Below, piece by piece: positions 45,429 to 54,836 of a DNA stretch of 64,000 bases. The DNA is from Myxococcales bacterium (GTDB lineage Bacteria > Myxococcota_A > Polyangia > Fen-1088), in NCBI GenBank assembly GCA_022184915.1, contig JAGTJU010000007.1, positions 124,001-188,000 of the forward strand, given 5' to 3'. The notes beneath the pieces are model-generated. The model worked only from the letters and a program-made list of their open reading frames with translations. It ran no database searches and was not told where the DNA came from. Made by a program: the position numbers and the translations under genes. Position 1 is the first letter of the stretch. The number at the start of each line of letters is the position of its first letter.

Positions 45429-46052
45429 TCAAAATGACACCCCCTCGGGTACCACGAAGCCCGATGCGCCTGCGTCGGCCGAAGGGAAAGGTGCGCCCCG
45501 CCTTGGGCCTGTGCCCCCATCACCGAGGGGGCCCGTGCCCGCATCAGGCCTGCGTTTGAAGCCCAACATCTCCTGGGTTTCGGTGGGCCGCACGAGCACC
45601 ACGCTCAGGCGATCGTCGCGGTCCGTGAACAAACGGGTGTGGTACTCGAGATAGCCGTCAGCCTTGATCACGATGTCCATGGGGCCGCTGCGCCGGGGGC
45701 GCTCGATGACGAGCGGCGGCTCACCCAGCTTCTCGCGCCCCCAATAAACGAGGGGCCGCGCGTGGCGCGGGGACACCTCGAGCTTCAGTTTCACGGTTTT
45801 CGACTCGGGGTTCTCTTCGGGAGCCTCGGTGCTGAGCGTCTCATCCCGCGCCAGGTCGTCTTCTTCCGGGTCCGCGGGCAGCCCGGCATCGATTTCGACC
45901 GGGGCGACAGGAGCGGCGTGCGGCGGCTCCTCGTGCCCCTTGAGGGTGCCGAGGCCCCCGCGTGCACCTGCAGGATCGGGGCGCTCGCATGCGCTCGCCG
46001 TCACGAGGACAGCGCCTGCCGCCCAACAGAGAATTTTTATCGCGCCCCTCAT
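45429..46052 (-). CDS. Predicted lipoprotein with a PEGA-like domain
   Basis: 207 aa. The signal peptide ends at a lipobox ASAC (Cys22). After a long acidic/Pro-rich linker (25-85) there is a beta-rich PEGA-like domain (about 90-165; LKLEVSPRHARPLVYWGREKLG, IKADGYLEYHTR, SVVLVRP). The C terminus is Gly/Pro-rich and may be disordered. Its ATG overlaps the stop of the upstream L,D-transpeptidase gene by 4 bp (atga), so the two are made together. Confidence 0.8.
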   Translation of the reverse strand: MRGAIKILCWAAGAVLVTASACERPDPAGARGGLGTLKGHEEPPHAAPVAPVEIDAGLPADPEEDDLARDETLSTEAPEENPESKTVKLKLEVSPRHARPLVYWGREKLGEPPLVIERPRRSGPMDIVIKADGYLEYHTRLFTDRDDRLSVVLVRPTETQEMLGFKRRPDAGTGPLGDGGTGPRRGAPFPSADAGASGFVVPEGVSF

Positions 46053-48211
46053 GCCTCGTTCCCCTCCCCGGCTCCGGGGGCCGCTCCGCCCGATTTGTCT
46101 TGCGGGCTGCCCGAAAGAGGCGGCGGCCTCGACGTGGGGTAGTCCGCGCCCGGACGCTTCACGTAGCCGTCGATCGGCGCCTTGAGCTTGCCTTTGATGT
46201 TGCCTTCGAGCACCTCCACCGGCACCGGCGGATCGAGCAGGTAGTAATACCCACGCACCGGCAGCCTGAGGTCGAAAATCTTCTCGTCTTTGTAGAAGGA
46301 GCGCCGAAAATCGAGCGTCACGGGCCCCATGGTCTGCATCTTCCGATGCGACAGCACGAAAGAGAACAGGCGCACCGCCAAGTTGTTGTAGAGCCGGTGG
46401 CAGCCGTGCGAAAAGCGGCCGAGCAACGAACGGTAATCGGAAGACCCGTGAGATCGGATGCCGTTGTCGAAGTAAGTGACTTTGCCGTCACGGTGAACGC
46501 GCTTTTCCACGTGGATCGCCATCGCCAGCCCATAGGCCGAAAGATAGCCCGGGCCAACCTCGTCGTAGTTCGTCACCCACTGGGAGCGGCCGTTGACCAC
46601 CTTCCGCTTGACCATGCCTCCAAGGGGCGTGCTCTCCGGCGGGATCCAGACCGGCGCCGACACGATGTGCCTCCACACCCGCGGCCCCACGTCCGAGCCC
46701 TTGTAGCGCATGTAATCGTGCCCGTCGGAGGCCATCTCCGTGCGCCACCCTCCGATCGTGCTCCGCCACTTCACGAGCGGGATCTGCTGCCCGTTCCAGC
46801 GGGTAAACAGCGTGAGTGTGGGCAAGAGTCGACGGGGTTGGGGTTGTTTTTCTCCCTTGTCGTCGAAGGGAAAATCGTACCAGATATCGCCCCGATCAAT
46901 CTCGACGAACAGATCCATGTGCTCGAGGTAGTAGTCCGGTTTTCGCGGGAAAGGCACCGCAACCTTGAGCCACTGAAAGTCTCGCGGTGCATGGCGTTTG
47001 AAGAACGCCGTGGCGTCCTCCGGCGTCTCGATGCCGAGCCAGTCGAGCGTGGCCTGAGTGGCTTCACTCACGAGATCCGGAATGGGGACCTCGACACCGG
47101 CGGCGTCCCGGTAGGTAGGCGCGGGGCGGGGCGTGCCGTCGCGCTTGGGCGGGGGCGCCACGCTGCCATCCTCGAGAATGCCTCCCGCGTGGGTGGCCCG
47201 CTCAGCCAACACACGCCGTAAAGCTGCAAAGTTGTTGTCGCCGATGGAACGGGTCATGGCCTCGAGGGTGCCGCGACCGATGTCGGCCCGATCGAGGAGC
47301 ATGTTTTCTTCCTGGAACTCGACCACGGCTGCGCGCAGGGCCCCGTCGTAGAAGCCGGGCTTGTGCTTCCCCGGGTCCATCCGCCCCTCGCAGAGCATGC
47401 GCTTTTCCACCTCGGCCAAAGCGGCCCGTTTGGCGGCAAACTCGAGGTGGCTACGCGCCTCCTTGATGGCCCGCGCCTGGGACGGGTCTTCGAGGGCCGC
47501 AAGGGCCGCCACGTCCGCAAGTCCCCGTTCAGCGAGCACCTTCGCCAGGCGAGCCCCGCGCTTATCATGTTTGGCAAGCTCATCTCGTTCGGTGCGCTCG
47601 CCCCACGCCGGGATGCCATGCGTTCCGAGCAGCGCCTCCGTGTCGACGCCGGAACAGTCTCGGCCCTCGTCGGCAAGGAAGCGCTCACGCAGCACCGAAA
47701 GCGCGGGCGGAATGCCGAAGAGCTCGAGGTAGTTTTTGCCCCCGGCCGGTAAGGGCTGACCGTCACCATCGGTCTTGTCGTTCGCCAGACCGACGAACAC
47801 CTGCCGGTAGCGGTTCACCAGCGGCTTTCCATCCGCCGTCTGCCCATCCTCGAAGAGCCTCGGCGCCCACTCATCGCGCAGATCCACCACCACGAGCCCC
47901 GCACCGCGGGCCTGCTCGGCGTCCACGAGCCGCTCGCTTTCCTCCCACACCTGGATGGCGCGACGCTCGGGAGGAAGACGCTCCGTGGCCGCGGGCCTTA
48001 GGGCCTCCGGCGCGGGCACGTGCGGCTTGGGAACGGGAGCTACGGGAGCTCCCTGCGGATCCGGTTCCGTGGACGGGCTCGGGGATTGTGACGTGGGCCT
48101 CGAGGCGTTCGAGCATCCCGCCCACAGAGCCGTACAGCTCACGACGGCGAACACCACGGTCCCTGCCGATCTGCGCCTCTGCGAAGACCGATTCTGCGAT
48201 GGCATGGACAT
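46049..48211 (-). CDS. L,D-transpeptidase lipoprotein
   Basis: 720 aa. The start ATG at 48211 (or 48205) precedes a signal peptide ending in WAGC, a lipobox-like site. A Pro/Ala-rich linker and a large helical domain (about 90-440) precede the YkuD catalytic domain, with the active Cys604 in SHGCHRL and the upstream His in GIRSHGSSDY. The domain probably forms 3-3 cross-links or attaches proteins to peptidoglycan. The final 90 residues are Gly/Pro-rich. It is the first gene of a two-gene unit with the PEGA-like lipoprotein and is divergent from the outer-membrane protein (87 bp between starts). Confidence 0.91.
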   Translation of the reverse strand: MSMPSQNRSSQRRRSAGTVVFAVVSCTALWAGCSNASRPTSQSPSPSTEPDPQGAPVAPVPKPHVPAPEALRPAATERLPPERRAIQVWEESERLVDAEQARGAGLVVVDLRDEWAPRLFEDGQTADGKPLVNRYRQVFVGLANDKTDGDGQPLPAGGKNYLELFGIPPALSVLRERFLADEGRDCSGVDTEALLGTHGIPAWGERTERDELAKHDKRGARLAKVLAERGLADVAALAALEDPSQARAIKEARSHLEFAAKRAALAEVEKRMLCEGRMDPGKHKPGFYDGALRAAVVEFQEENMLLDRADIGRGTLEAMTRSIGDNNFAALRRVLAERATHAGGILEDGSVAPPPKRDGTPRPAPTYRDAAGVEVPIPDLVSEATQATLDWLGIETPEDATAFFKRHAPRDFQWLKVAVPFPRKPDYYLEHMDLFVEIDRGDIWYDFPFDDKGEKQPQPRRLLPTLTLFTRWNGQQIPLVKWRSTIGGWRTEMASDGHDYMRYKGSDVGPRVWRHIVSAPVWIPPESTPLGGMVKRKVVNGRSQWVTNYDEVGPGYLSAYGLAMAIHVEKRVHRDGKVTYFDNGIRSHGSSDYRSLLGRFSHGCHRLYNNLAVRLFSFVLSHRKMQTMGPVTLDFRRSFYKDEKIFDLRLPVRGYYYLLDPPVPVEVLEGNIKGKLKAPIDGYVKRPGADYPTSRPPPLSGSPQDKSGGAAPGAGEGNEA

Positions 48212-48298
48212 TTCCGCTGTTTTACGTCGTTCGGCACGATGGAGCCAATTTGCCTGCGAAGTTGACTTCTCCTCCCAAGGTGCGCGAAACATCGCCGC

Positions 48299-48820
48299 AT
48301 GAAGCGCCTGTGTAGGCTTTGGGCTCTCGTCACCCTCGCCGCAACCACTTCGGCCTCTGCGACGGAAGTGGGCACCACGCGGCAGGTCGGCGTGGGCTTC
48401 GCGCTCGGCGACCCTACGGGCCTCGTGGCCAAGTGGTTCCTGGGGAACGGTAATGCCCTCGACGCAGGCTTGTCGCTGTTCTCCGCGTTCGGGCGCTGCC
48501 GCGTCGAGGGGGCGTGGGAGGGCTGCGGCAGCCGCACGAACGTGGCCCTCAACCTGGATTATCTCTGGCAGGAGACCCTGCTCGAAGAAACGGGCCGCCT
48601 CGACTGGCACGTCGGCGCCGGAGGCCGCATCTGGCTTTACACCGGGGACGACCGCGCCAACGACTTCGCCTTCGCGGGACGCCTGCCCGTGGGGCTCGAC
48701 TACATGCCGCCGCGGCCCGATCGGCTCGAACTCTACCTCGAGTTTGCGCCCATCTTCTACGTCTTGCCCAGCCTGAACCTTTACCTCGAGGCGGCGCTCG
48801 GGGGACGCTTCTACTTCTGA
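48299..48820 (+). CDS. Small outer-membrane beta-barrel protein
   Basis: 173 aa with a signal peptide cleaved near SASA-TEVG. The mature part alternates hydrophobic strands (VGVGFALG, GLVAKWFLG, DAGLSLFSAFG, WHVGAGGRIWLY, LYLEAALGGRFYF) and ends in Phe, as outer-membrane barrels do. A Cys pair (CRVEGAWEGC) may form a loop disulfide. No family name recognised. It shares a short divergent promoter region with the L,D-transpeptidase gene. Confidence 0.75.
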   Translation: MKRLCRLWALVTLAATTSASATEVGTTRQVGVGFALGDPTGLVAKWFLGNGNALDAGLSLFSAFGRCRVEGAWEGCGSRTNVALNLDYLWQETLLEETGRLDWHVGAGGRIWLYTGDDRANDFAFAGRLPVGLDYMPPRPDRLELYLEFAPIFYVLPSLNLYLEAALGGRFYF

Positions 48821-48847
48821 CCTCCCTGCGGGCAGGCAAAATCGGAT

Positions 48848-49771
48848 TCAGGGCGCGAGCGTTTTGCGGCTCACCTCGACGAAGCTCCGCTCCCGCGCAT
48901 CGTGGGCGTAGGTGTGAAGCTCGATACCCCGGCCGTCCTCACGGAACCCGTAGACGTTGTAGCGGGCGCGCCCCTCCGCAGGGCCCGCGTACGAGGCCGA
49001 CCCTGCCCCAACCGCCATGATGCGGCTGCCCCGAGGCCCTTCGAGAACGGCCGCCTCGTCCCGGTGGTCGTGGCCGTGCAAGACGAGGTCCGCGCCCACC
49101 CGGGCGAGGACCTCGGCCAGCGCCCCCCGGTCCCTGAGGTTCCGGTCCTCCCCTTTGCGGTGAACCACCGGGGGGTGATGCATCAACACCACGCGGACGC
49201 GACGACGCACGTCATCGTCCCCCAAAATGGCCTCTAGGCGGCGCAGTTGGGCAGGACCGATCTCACCCCAAGCCCCGAAGTCTCCCGTGGGCACGCAGGT
49301 GTTCACCGCCACCAGGGCGAGAGGTCCTCGTACACGAACGAAGGGGTACGCCTCGCGGCTGTCGGTCCCCGCCGCACCTCCACCCCCGCGCTCGGCGTGC
49401 TGGTAGGCGGCAAAGAGAGACTCGAAGGCACCCGTACGGGTGACGTCGTTTACGTACGCATCGTGGTTGCCCGGAATGACCGTGACGTCTGCCGGCGGGC
49501 CCGCGTACCGTTCGAGCCACCGGCGCCCCGCCTGCCACTCGGACACCCACGCCACGTTGCCCACGTCACCCGTGAGCGCCACGTGGTCCGGGCGCTGCGC
49601 CGCCAGGTGCTGCCCGAGGCTCTCGAGCAGGTCCATCCGGTGCTTGCGCCAACGGTTGACGACGATGTTCGCCGCCCCGAGAAGACGCTTTCCCAGAAGC
49701 CCTCGCAGTGACAGGCCCGCGAGGCCAAAAGCGCGGAAGTGGGGGTCGGTGACATGGGCCAATCGAAACAT
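48848..49771 (-). CDS. Calcineurin-like metallophosphoesterase
   Basis: 307 aa from ATG 49771 (MFRLAHVTDPHF). All metal-binding blocks are present: TDPHF (DxH), TGDVGN (GD), PGNHDAY (GNHD), MHHPPVVH and the C-terminal GHDH. The substrate is probably a phosphodiester or phosphomonoester, perhaps a nucleotide or lipid. The class cannot be told from sequence. A likely false upstream extension is dismissed. It diverges from the MFS gene by 134 bp. Confidence 0.92.
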   Translation of the reverse strand: MFRLAHVTDPHFRAFGLAGLSLRGLLGKRLLGAANIVVNRWRKHRMDLLESLGQHLAAQRPDHVALTGDVGNVAWVSEWQAGRRWLERYAGPPADVTVIPGNHDAYVNDVTRTGAFESLFAAYQHAERGGGGAAGTDSREAYPFVRVRGPLALVAVNTCVPTGDFGAWGEIGPAQLRRLEAILGDDDVRRRVRVVLMHHPPVVHRKGEDRNLRDRGALAEVLARVGADLVLHGHDHRDEAAVLEGPRGSRIMAVGAGSASYAGPAEGRARYNVYGFREDGRGIELHTYAHDARERSFVEVSRKTLAP

Positions 49772-49905
49772 CGCGAGGCGAACCCTAGCAGCCCTCCTGG
49801 AAAGCTCCCGTGCGGCCATGCGCGACGGAGAAAGCTCCAGCACCCTTCGATTCGGCACCCGAGGCCGTTGCCTCCGCGCTCGCCTGCTATACACGGACCG
49901 CTCCC

Positions 49906-51129
49906 GTGTCGCTCCACGCTGAATTTCGCGGCCTCCATCGGGGCGTATGGGTACTTTCGGGCATCCGCCTGGTCGTGACCTGGGGCTTTTCGATGGTGCT
50001 GCCCTTGCTCACGTGGCACCTCGCCACCCAGCGCGGGGTCTCGGCCGTGACCGCGGGTCTCATTTGGACCGTTGCGAATGCCTTCGGGGCCGTGATGCAG
50101 TGGCTGGCCGGAGAGCTCTCGGATCGCCTCGGGCGCAAGCCCCTGATGTTCGTGGCCAGTTTGCTCCGCGTGCTGAACCTCCTGGCGCTGGGTTACGCGA
50201 TCGCCGAACAGGCCCCGATTCCGGTCATCGGCAGCCTCTGTGTAGCCAACGGCATCCTGAGGGCCTTCTTCGACCCCGTGGCCAACGCGCTCGTGGCCGA
50301 CCTCGTGCCCGACACCCAGAGGGTGGCTGCCTTCTCCTTGCAGCGGCTCGGCACCAACGTCGGCTGGTCCGCGGGTCCCGTGGTGGCCGGCTTGGCTCTG
50401 ACGGGGGGGATCGCCTATAGCCGCCTCTTCTATTGGAGCGCGCCCGTGACCTTGCTGGCGGCGGGCGGCTTGCTGTTGATCCCCTCACAGCGGCGGGGGC
50501 GCCCCCGCGAGCCGGGGGAGGGGAACGGACGGCTGGCCAACCTGCTCGCCTACCGTCACGACCACCGCCTGCTGTGGTTCCTCGCGGGCACCTTCGCTTT
50601 CTTCGTTCTCCAGGCGCAGATGTTCGTGACCCTCTCCTATTACGCAGCGCGCACCCTGCACCTCACCCAGGTCCAGGTCACCCATCTGTACACTCTGAAC
50701 GGGCTCCTGGTGGTGGCGCTCCAGCTGCCCGCAGTGGCCTTCATTCGGCGGATCGGGCGGCAGCGCGCCCTGCTTTTGGGCTGCTTGGGCTACGCCGTCT
50801 CCTATGCGGCCGTGGGCTTGGCCCTGGGGCACGCGTCGCTGCTCCTCTGCGTGGCCGCCGTGACCCTGTCCGAGGTGGTTTTGGCTCCCAGCCAACAGGC
50901 CACCGTTCCCTCTTTGGCGCCTGCGGGCCGGATCGGCGCCTACAGCGGCATCTTCGGCTTGGCCCAAATCACCGGACAATCGGCGGGTCCGCTGCTCGGC
51001 GCCTTCGTCCTCGACAGCGTTCCGCCGAGGACTGCCTGGTTTGCATTGGCCCTCTTCGGCGTCCTCGCCGCCATCTGCTATCGTACGGGCTCCCAAGCGG
51101 CCTCCCCGGCCCCCGAAACACGCATTTAA
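49906..51129 (+). CDS. Major facilitator superfamily transporter
   Basis: 407 aa from GTG 49906 (the GTG at 49810 would add a non-membrane 32-residue extension). About 12 hydrophobic segments are predicted. The motif A-like loop between helices 2 and 3 reads GELSDRLGRKPL (about 72-83), typical of drug or solute efflux MFS proteins. The second half has helices such as LYTLNGLLVVALQLPAVAF and FALALFGVLAAICY. The substrate is unknown. No regulator is adjacent. Confidence 0.9.
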   Translation: MSLHAEFRGLHRGVWVLSGIRLVVTWGFSMVLPLLTWHLATQRGVSAVTAGLIWTVANAFGAVMQWLAGELSDRLGRKPLMFVASLLRVLNLLALGYAIAEQAPIPVIGSLCVANGILRAFFDPVANALVADLVPDTQRVAAFSLQRLGTNVGWSAGPVVAGLALTGGIAYSRLFYWSAPVTLLAAGGLLLIPSQRRGRPREPGEGNGRLANLLAYRHDHRLLWFLAGTFAFFVLQAQMFVTLSYYAARTLHLTQVQVTHLYTLNGLLVVALQLPAVAFIRRIGRQRALLLGCLGYAVSYAAVGLALGHASLLLCVAAVTLSEVVLAPSQQATVPSLAPAGRIGAYSGIFGLAQITGQSAGPLLGAFVLDSVPPRTAWFALALFGVLAAICYRTGSQAASPAPETRI

Positions 51130-51205
51130 CAGGCCCGCCGGGGACATTCGCATGCCGAATTATCCCAACAACGGACTAGCTTTTGCGCCCCAGGCGTGAT
51201 GTATC

Positions 51206-52240
51206 ATGCGCGCCTCAAAACAGGACCCCCCATCATTGGAGAAGCCCCCCGCAATGAGCCGAATCGAGCGCGAGGTACTGCAAGAAGAAGAGAAGGCGAA
51301 ACTCCTCAAATACTACCGCGACATGCTGGGCATCCGTCGCGTGGAGGAGGCTTCGGCCAAGGCGTATTCGCAGCAGAAGATTGGCGGCTTCCTTCATCTT
51401 TATATCGGCCAGGAGGCCGTGGGCGTAGGCGCGGTGGCGGCTCTTCAGCCCACCGACTACGTCATGACCTCTTACCGGGACCACGGCCTGGCCTACGCCA
51501 AGGGCATGTCGGCCCGGGCCATCATGGCTGAACTCTTTGCCAAGGAGACGGGCTGCTCGAAGGGTCTCGGCGGCTCGATGCACTTTTTCGACAAGGAAAA
51601 CGGCTTCCTGGGCGGCTGGGGCATCGTCGGAGCTCACTTGCCCCTGGCGACCGGTGTGGCATTCGCCTCGAAGTACCGAGGCGACGGCCGCGTTTGCCTG
51701 TGCTTTTACGGCGACGGAGCCGCCAGCCAAGGCGCCGCCCACGAGGCCATGTCGCTCGCGGCCCTGTGGAAGCTGCCCGTGGTGTTCATCTGCGAGAACA
51801 ACATGTACTCGATGGGCACCCCGCTTTCGCGCTCGCTCTCGGTAGAGGACACGTCTCAAAAAGCGCTTGCTTACGGCATGGCCCGTGATCGCTTCGATGG
51901 CAACGACGTGCTCTTGGTGCGCGACCGCATCGGCGAGGCCGTACGGCGCGCCCGCGAAGAATCCTTGCCCACCCTCATCGAGATTCGCTGCTACCGCTAC
52001 CGTGGTCACTCGATGTCGGACCCAGGCCTCTACCGCACCAAGGAAGAGGTCGAGGAGATGAAGAAGCAGGACTGTCTGCTCATTGCGCGCACCTATCTCG
52101 AGAAGTTGGGCGTGGGTGAAGACAAGTTCAAGGCGATCGAGGCTGAAGTGAAGGCCGAGGTGGACGATGCCGTGAAGTTCGCCGACGAAAGCCCGGTTCT
52201 TCCCGCAGAACGCCTGGAAGAGTTCGTCACCGTGGACTGA
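51206..52240 (+). CDS. pdhA: Pyruvate dehydrogenase E1 component, alpha subunit
   Basis: Thiamine-diphosphate-dependent decarboxylase subunit that starts acetyl-CoA formation from pyruvate. The TPP-binding motif begins GDGAASQGAAHEAM (Gly169 onward) and ends ENN, and YRYRGHSMSDPGLYR is the phosphorylation-loop-like region. An internal in-frame ATG at 51254 (MSRIEREVL) is an alternative start, since the first conserved block begins at about LLKYYRDM. 344 aa. First gene of pdhA-pdhB-E2-E3. Confidence 0.95.
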   Translation: MRASKQDPPSLEKPPAMSRIEREVLQEEEKAKLLKYYRDMLGIRRVEEASAKAYSQQKIGGFLHLYIGQEAVGVGAVAALQPTDYVMTSYRDHGLAYAKGMSARAIMAELFAKETGCSKGLGGSMHFFDKENGFLGGWGIVGAHLPLATGVAFASKYRGDGRVCLCFYGDGAASQGAAHEAMSLAALWKLPVVFICENNMYSMGTPLSRSLSVEDTSQKALAYGMARDRFDGNDVLLVRDRIGEAVRRAREESLPTLIEIRCYRYRGHSMSDPGLYRTKEEVEEMKKQDCLLIARTYLEKLGVGEDKFKAIEAEVKAEVDDAVKFADESPVLPAERLEEFVTVD

Positions 52241-52291
52241 CGCTGACCTCCCTTTCCCTCAAAGAATTCCCACAGGAGCGCCCCCTCAACT

Positions 52292-53272
52292 ATGCGTACG
52301 GTTCAGTTCCGAGAAGCAGTTCGCGAAGCCATGTCGGAAGAGATGGAACGCGATGAGTCGATCTTCCTCATGGGCGAGGAAGTTGGCTTCTACAACGGCG
52401 CCTACAAGGTGTCCCAAGGCATGCTCGAGAAGTTCGGCGAGCGCCGCGTGATCGACTCGCCTATCACCGAGTGCGGCTTCGCCGGTCTCGGCATTGGCGC
52501 GGCGATGGTGGGCCTACGCCCCATCATCGAGTTCATGACGTGGAACTTCTCCATGGTGGCCTACGATCAGCTGATCAACCACGCCGCCAAAACCTTCCAG
52601 ATGTCGGGCGGTCAGATCAACGTGCCCATCGTCTTCCGCGGCCCGAACGGCCCTGCGAACCAGCTTGGCGCGCAGCATAGCCAGGCCACGGAGTCGCTCT
52701 TCACCCACGTGCCGGGCCTCAAGGTGATCGCCCCCGGAACCCCGAAGGACGCCAAGGGCCTCCTCAAGAGCGCCATCCGCGACAACAACCCCATCTGCTT
52801 CATGGAATCCGAGGTCATGTACGGTGACACCGGCGAGATTCCCGATGGCGAATACACCATCCCAATCGGCGTGGGTGACATCAAGCGCGAAGGCAGCGAC
52901 TGCACGATCATCGCTTGGTCGAAGATGGTGAAGGTGGCTCTCCAAACCGCCGAGGCCCTCGCCGCCGAAGGGATCGAGGCCGAGGTGTTGGACCCACGCA
53001 CGCTGCGCCCCCTCGACGAAGACTTGATCGTTCAGTCCGTCAAGAAGACCGGTCGCTGCGTGATCATCGAAGAAGCCTGGCCGTTCAACGGCGTGGGCTC
53101 CGAGATAGCGTACAGGATTCAGAGTCGTTGCTTCGACGATCTCGACCATCCCGTCGAGCGCTTGAACAGCCTGGACGTGCCGGCGCCTTACCACCGCCAG
53201 ATCGAGATGTCGATCCGGCCGAATGCCGAGAAGGCTGCCAAGCTCGTCAAGAAGGTTCTCTACCTCGAGTAG
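52292..53272 (+). CDS. pdhB: Pyruvate dehydrogenase E1 component, beta subunit
   Basis: 326 aa. The family blocks MRTVQFREAVREAMSEEM, LMGEEVGFYNGAYK, DSPITECGFAGLGIGAAM, RGPNGPA and AQHSQATESLF are present, and the C-terminal part has AWPFNGVGSEIAYRIQ and DVPAPY. This subunit completes the TPP site with E1alpha. Spacing of 51 bp after pdhA fits one transcript. Confidence 0.97.
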   Translation: MRTVQFREAVREAMSEEMERDESIFLMGEEVGFYNGAYKVSQGMLEKFGERRVIDSPITECGFAGLGIGAAMVGLRPIIEFMTWNFSMVAYDQLINHAAKTFQMSGGQINVPIVFRGPNGPANQLGAQHSQATESLFTHVPGLKVIAPGTPKDAKGLLKSAIRDNNPICFMESEVMYGDTGEIPDGEYTIPIGVGDIKREGSDCTIIAWSKMVKVALQTAEALAAEGIEAEVLDPRTLRPLDEDLIVQSVKKTGRCVIIEEAWPFNGVGSEIAYRIQSRCFDDLDHPVERLNSLDVPAPYHRQIEMSIRPNAEKAAKLVKKVLYLE

Positions 53273-53324
53273 CCGTGACGCTCCGAGGTGAAACCCGCTT
53301 CGATTTTTTGTAGAACGCACCAGA

Positions 53325-53353
53325 GGGGGCGGCGCTTCGGGGCGCGCGCCCCC
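53325..53353 (+). other. GC hairpin between E1beta and E2 genes
   Basis: Outer arms gggggc (53325-53330) and gccccc (53348-53353) enclose further gcgc pairs. It has no T run, so it is not a typical terminator. It could reduce read-through or protect the E1 mRNA 3' end, with E2 translated from a separate downstream segment. Confidence 0.35.
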
Positions 53354-53406
53354 ACGTCCGTTGTTCGCCCCGCCAGATCAACCCGATTCGAGGAACGAAA
53401 GACAAG

Positions 53407-54807
53407 ATGGCTCAGCTCGTCGACATGCCCAAGCTCTCCGACACCATGAAGGAAGGTGTCCTGCGCAAGTGGACCAAGCAGGAGGGAGACAGCATCGAAC
53501 CTGGCGACGTCATCGCCGAGGTGGAGACCGACAAGGCCACCATGGACTTCGAGGCTTTCGATTCGGGCGTGCTGCTCAAGCGGCTCGTGGCCGACGGCGC
53601 CACAGTGCCCGTGGGCGCGCCCATTGCCATCTTCGGCGAGGCCGGTGAGGACACCTCGGCCCTCGAAGCCGAGGCCCAAGGCCGCAAGGGTGGCGCCGCC
53701 GCAAAGCCCGCCGGGAACGGCGCCAGCAAGGCCCCTCCCGCCTCCGCCCAGGCCCCCACGGCCGCACCGGCGCCCGCCGCGCCTGCCGTTCAGCCGAAGC
53801 CCGCCCCCGCCGCAACTGCGCCGCGCGCATCCGAGGCCGCACCTGCACCCAAAGCCGCACCTACGCAGGGACGCGTCCTGGCCTCTCCCCTCGCCCGCCG
53901 TCTGGCCGACGAGCTCGGCGTGGACATCCGCGCCGTCTCGGGTACCGGTCCTGGTGGGCGCGTCGTGGAGCGCGACGTGCGGGCCGCCGCCGCAGCCCCT
54001 GCTCCTGCCGCAGCCCCTGCTCCCGCCGCAGCCCCTGCTCCCTCAGGTCCTGCCGACGCCAACCTGCCGAACCCCCTCGTGCCCGAGCGCCGCACGGCGC
54101 CTCGGCCTGAAGCGGCCGTGGCCCCGTCGGAAGACACCGTCATTCCGCTCACGCTCATGCGCAAGACCATCGCGCGGCGTCTGCTGGAATCCAAAACGCA
54201 GATCCCGCATTTTTACCTCACCGCCGACGTGGACATGGATGCCGCGATGGGCTTCCGGCAGCAGGTGAGCGAGGTGCACGGCGCGAAGCTCTCGGTCAAC
54301 GATCTCATCCTCAAGGCCGTGGCGCTCGGCCTCAAGCGCAACCCCGAGTGCAACGCCTCGTGGACCGACGAGGGCATCGTACGTTACGCGCGGATCGACA
54401 TCAGCATGGCCGTGGCCATCGACGAAGGTCTGCTGACCCCGGTGCTGCGCAACGTTGACAAGAAGACGTTGGGACAGATCGCGGAAGAAGCCCGAGCGCT
54501 CGCGACGAAGGCCCGCGACCGCAAATTGCGCCCCGAGGAGATGACGGGGGGAACGTTCTCCGTGTCGAACCTGGGCATGATGGGCATTCGCGACTTCAGT
54601 GCGATCATCAACCCACCCGAGTCGGCCATCTTGGCCGTGGGCACGGTTCGCAAGGAGCCCGTGGTCAAGGACGACAAGATCGTGATCGGCCAGCGCATGG
54701 CATTGACCCTCTCGTGTGACCACCGCGTGATCGACGGGGCCCTTGGCGCGAAGCTGCTCCAGACCATCGTGGGCATCCTCGAGCGCCCGATGACCCTTGC
54801 CTTCTGA
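53407..54807 (+). CDS. pdhC: Dihydrolipoamide acetyltransferase (E2) of the pyruvate dehydrogenase complex
   Basis: 466 aa. One lipoyl domain (1-80) carries the modified Lys43 in ETDKATMDFE. A long Ala/Pro linker follows, then the peripheral subunit-binding domain (about 158-190, ASPLARRLADELGVDIRAV). A second Ala/Pro linker contains three near-perfect 18-bp tandem repeats (53989-54042). The catalytic core (about 235-466) has the active His439 in LSCDHRVIDG. It forms the core that holds E1 and E3. 134 bp after pdhB. Confidence 0.97.
   Translation: MAQLVDMPKLSDTMKEGVLRKWTKQEGDSIEPGDVIAEVETDKATMDFEAFDSGVLLKRLVADGATVPVGAPIAIFGEAGEDTSALEAEAQGRKGGAAAKPAGNGASKAPPASAQAPTAAPAPAAPAVQPKPAPAATAPRASEAAPAPKAAPTQGRVLASPLARRLADELGVDIRAVSGTGPGGRVVERDVRAAAAAPAPAAAPAPAAAPAPSGPADANLPNPLVPERRTAPRPEAAVAPSEDTVIPLTLMRKTIARRLLESKTQIPHFYLTADVDMDAAMGFRQQVSEVHGAKLSVNDLILKAVALGLKRNPECNASWTDEGIVRYARIDISMAVAIDEGLLTPVLRNVDKKTLGQIAEEARALATKARDRKLRPEEMTGGTFSVSNLGMMGIRDFSAIINPPESAILAVGTVRKEPVVKDDKIVIGQRMALTLSCDHRVIDGALGAKLLQTIVGILERPMTLAF
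53989..54042 (+). repeat. Three 18-bp tandem repeats coding an Ala/Pro linker
   Basis: Three copies of gccgcagcccctgctcc(t/c) lie in frame in the E2 gene and code for repeated AAPAPA units. Linker length could vary by slippage here. Confidence 0.85.
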
Positions 54808-54836
54808 AGCCACCCGCTCACCCTCGCACAACGTCC

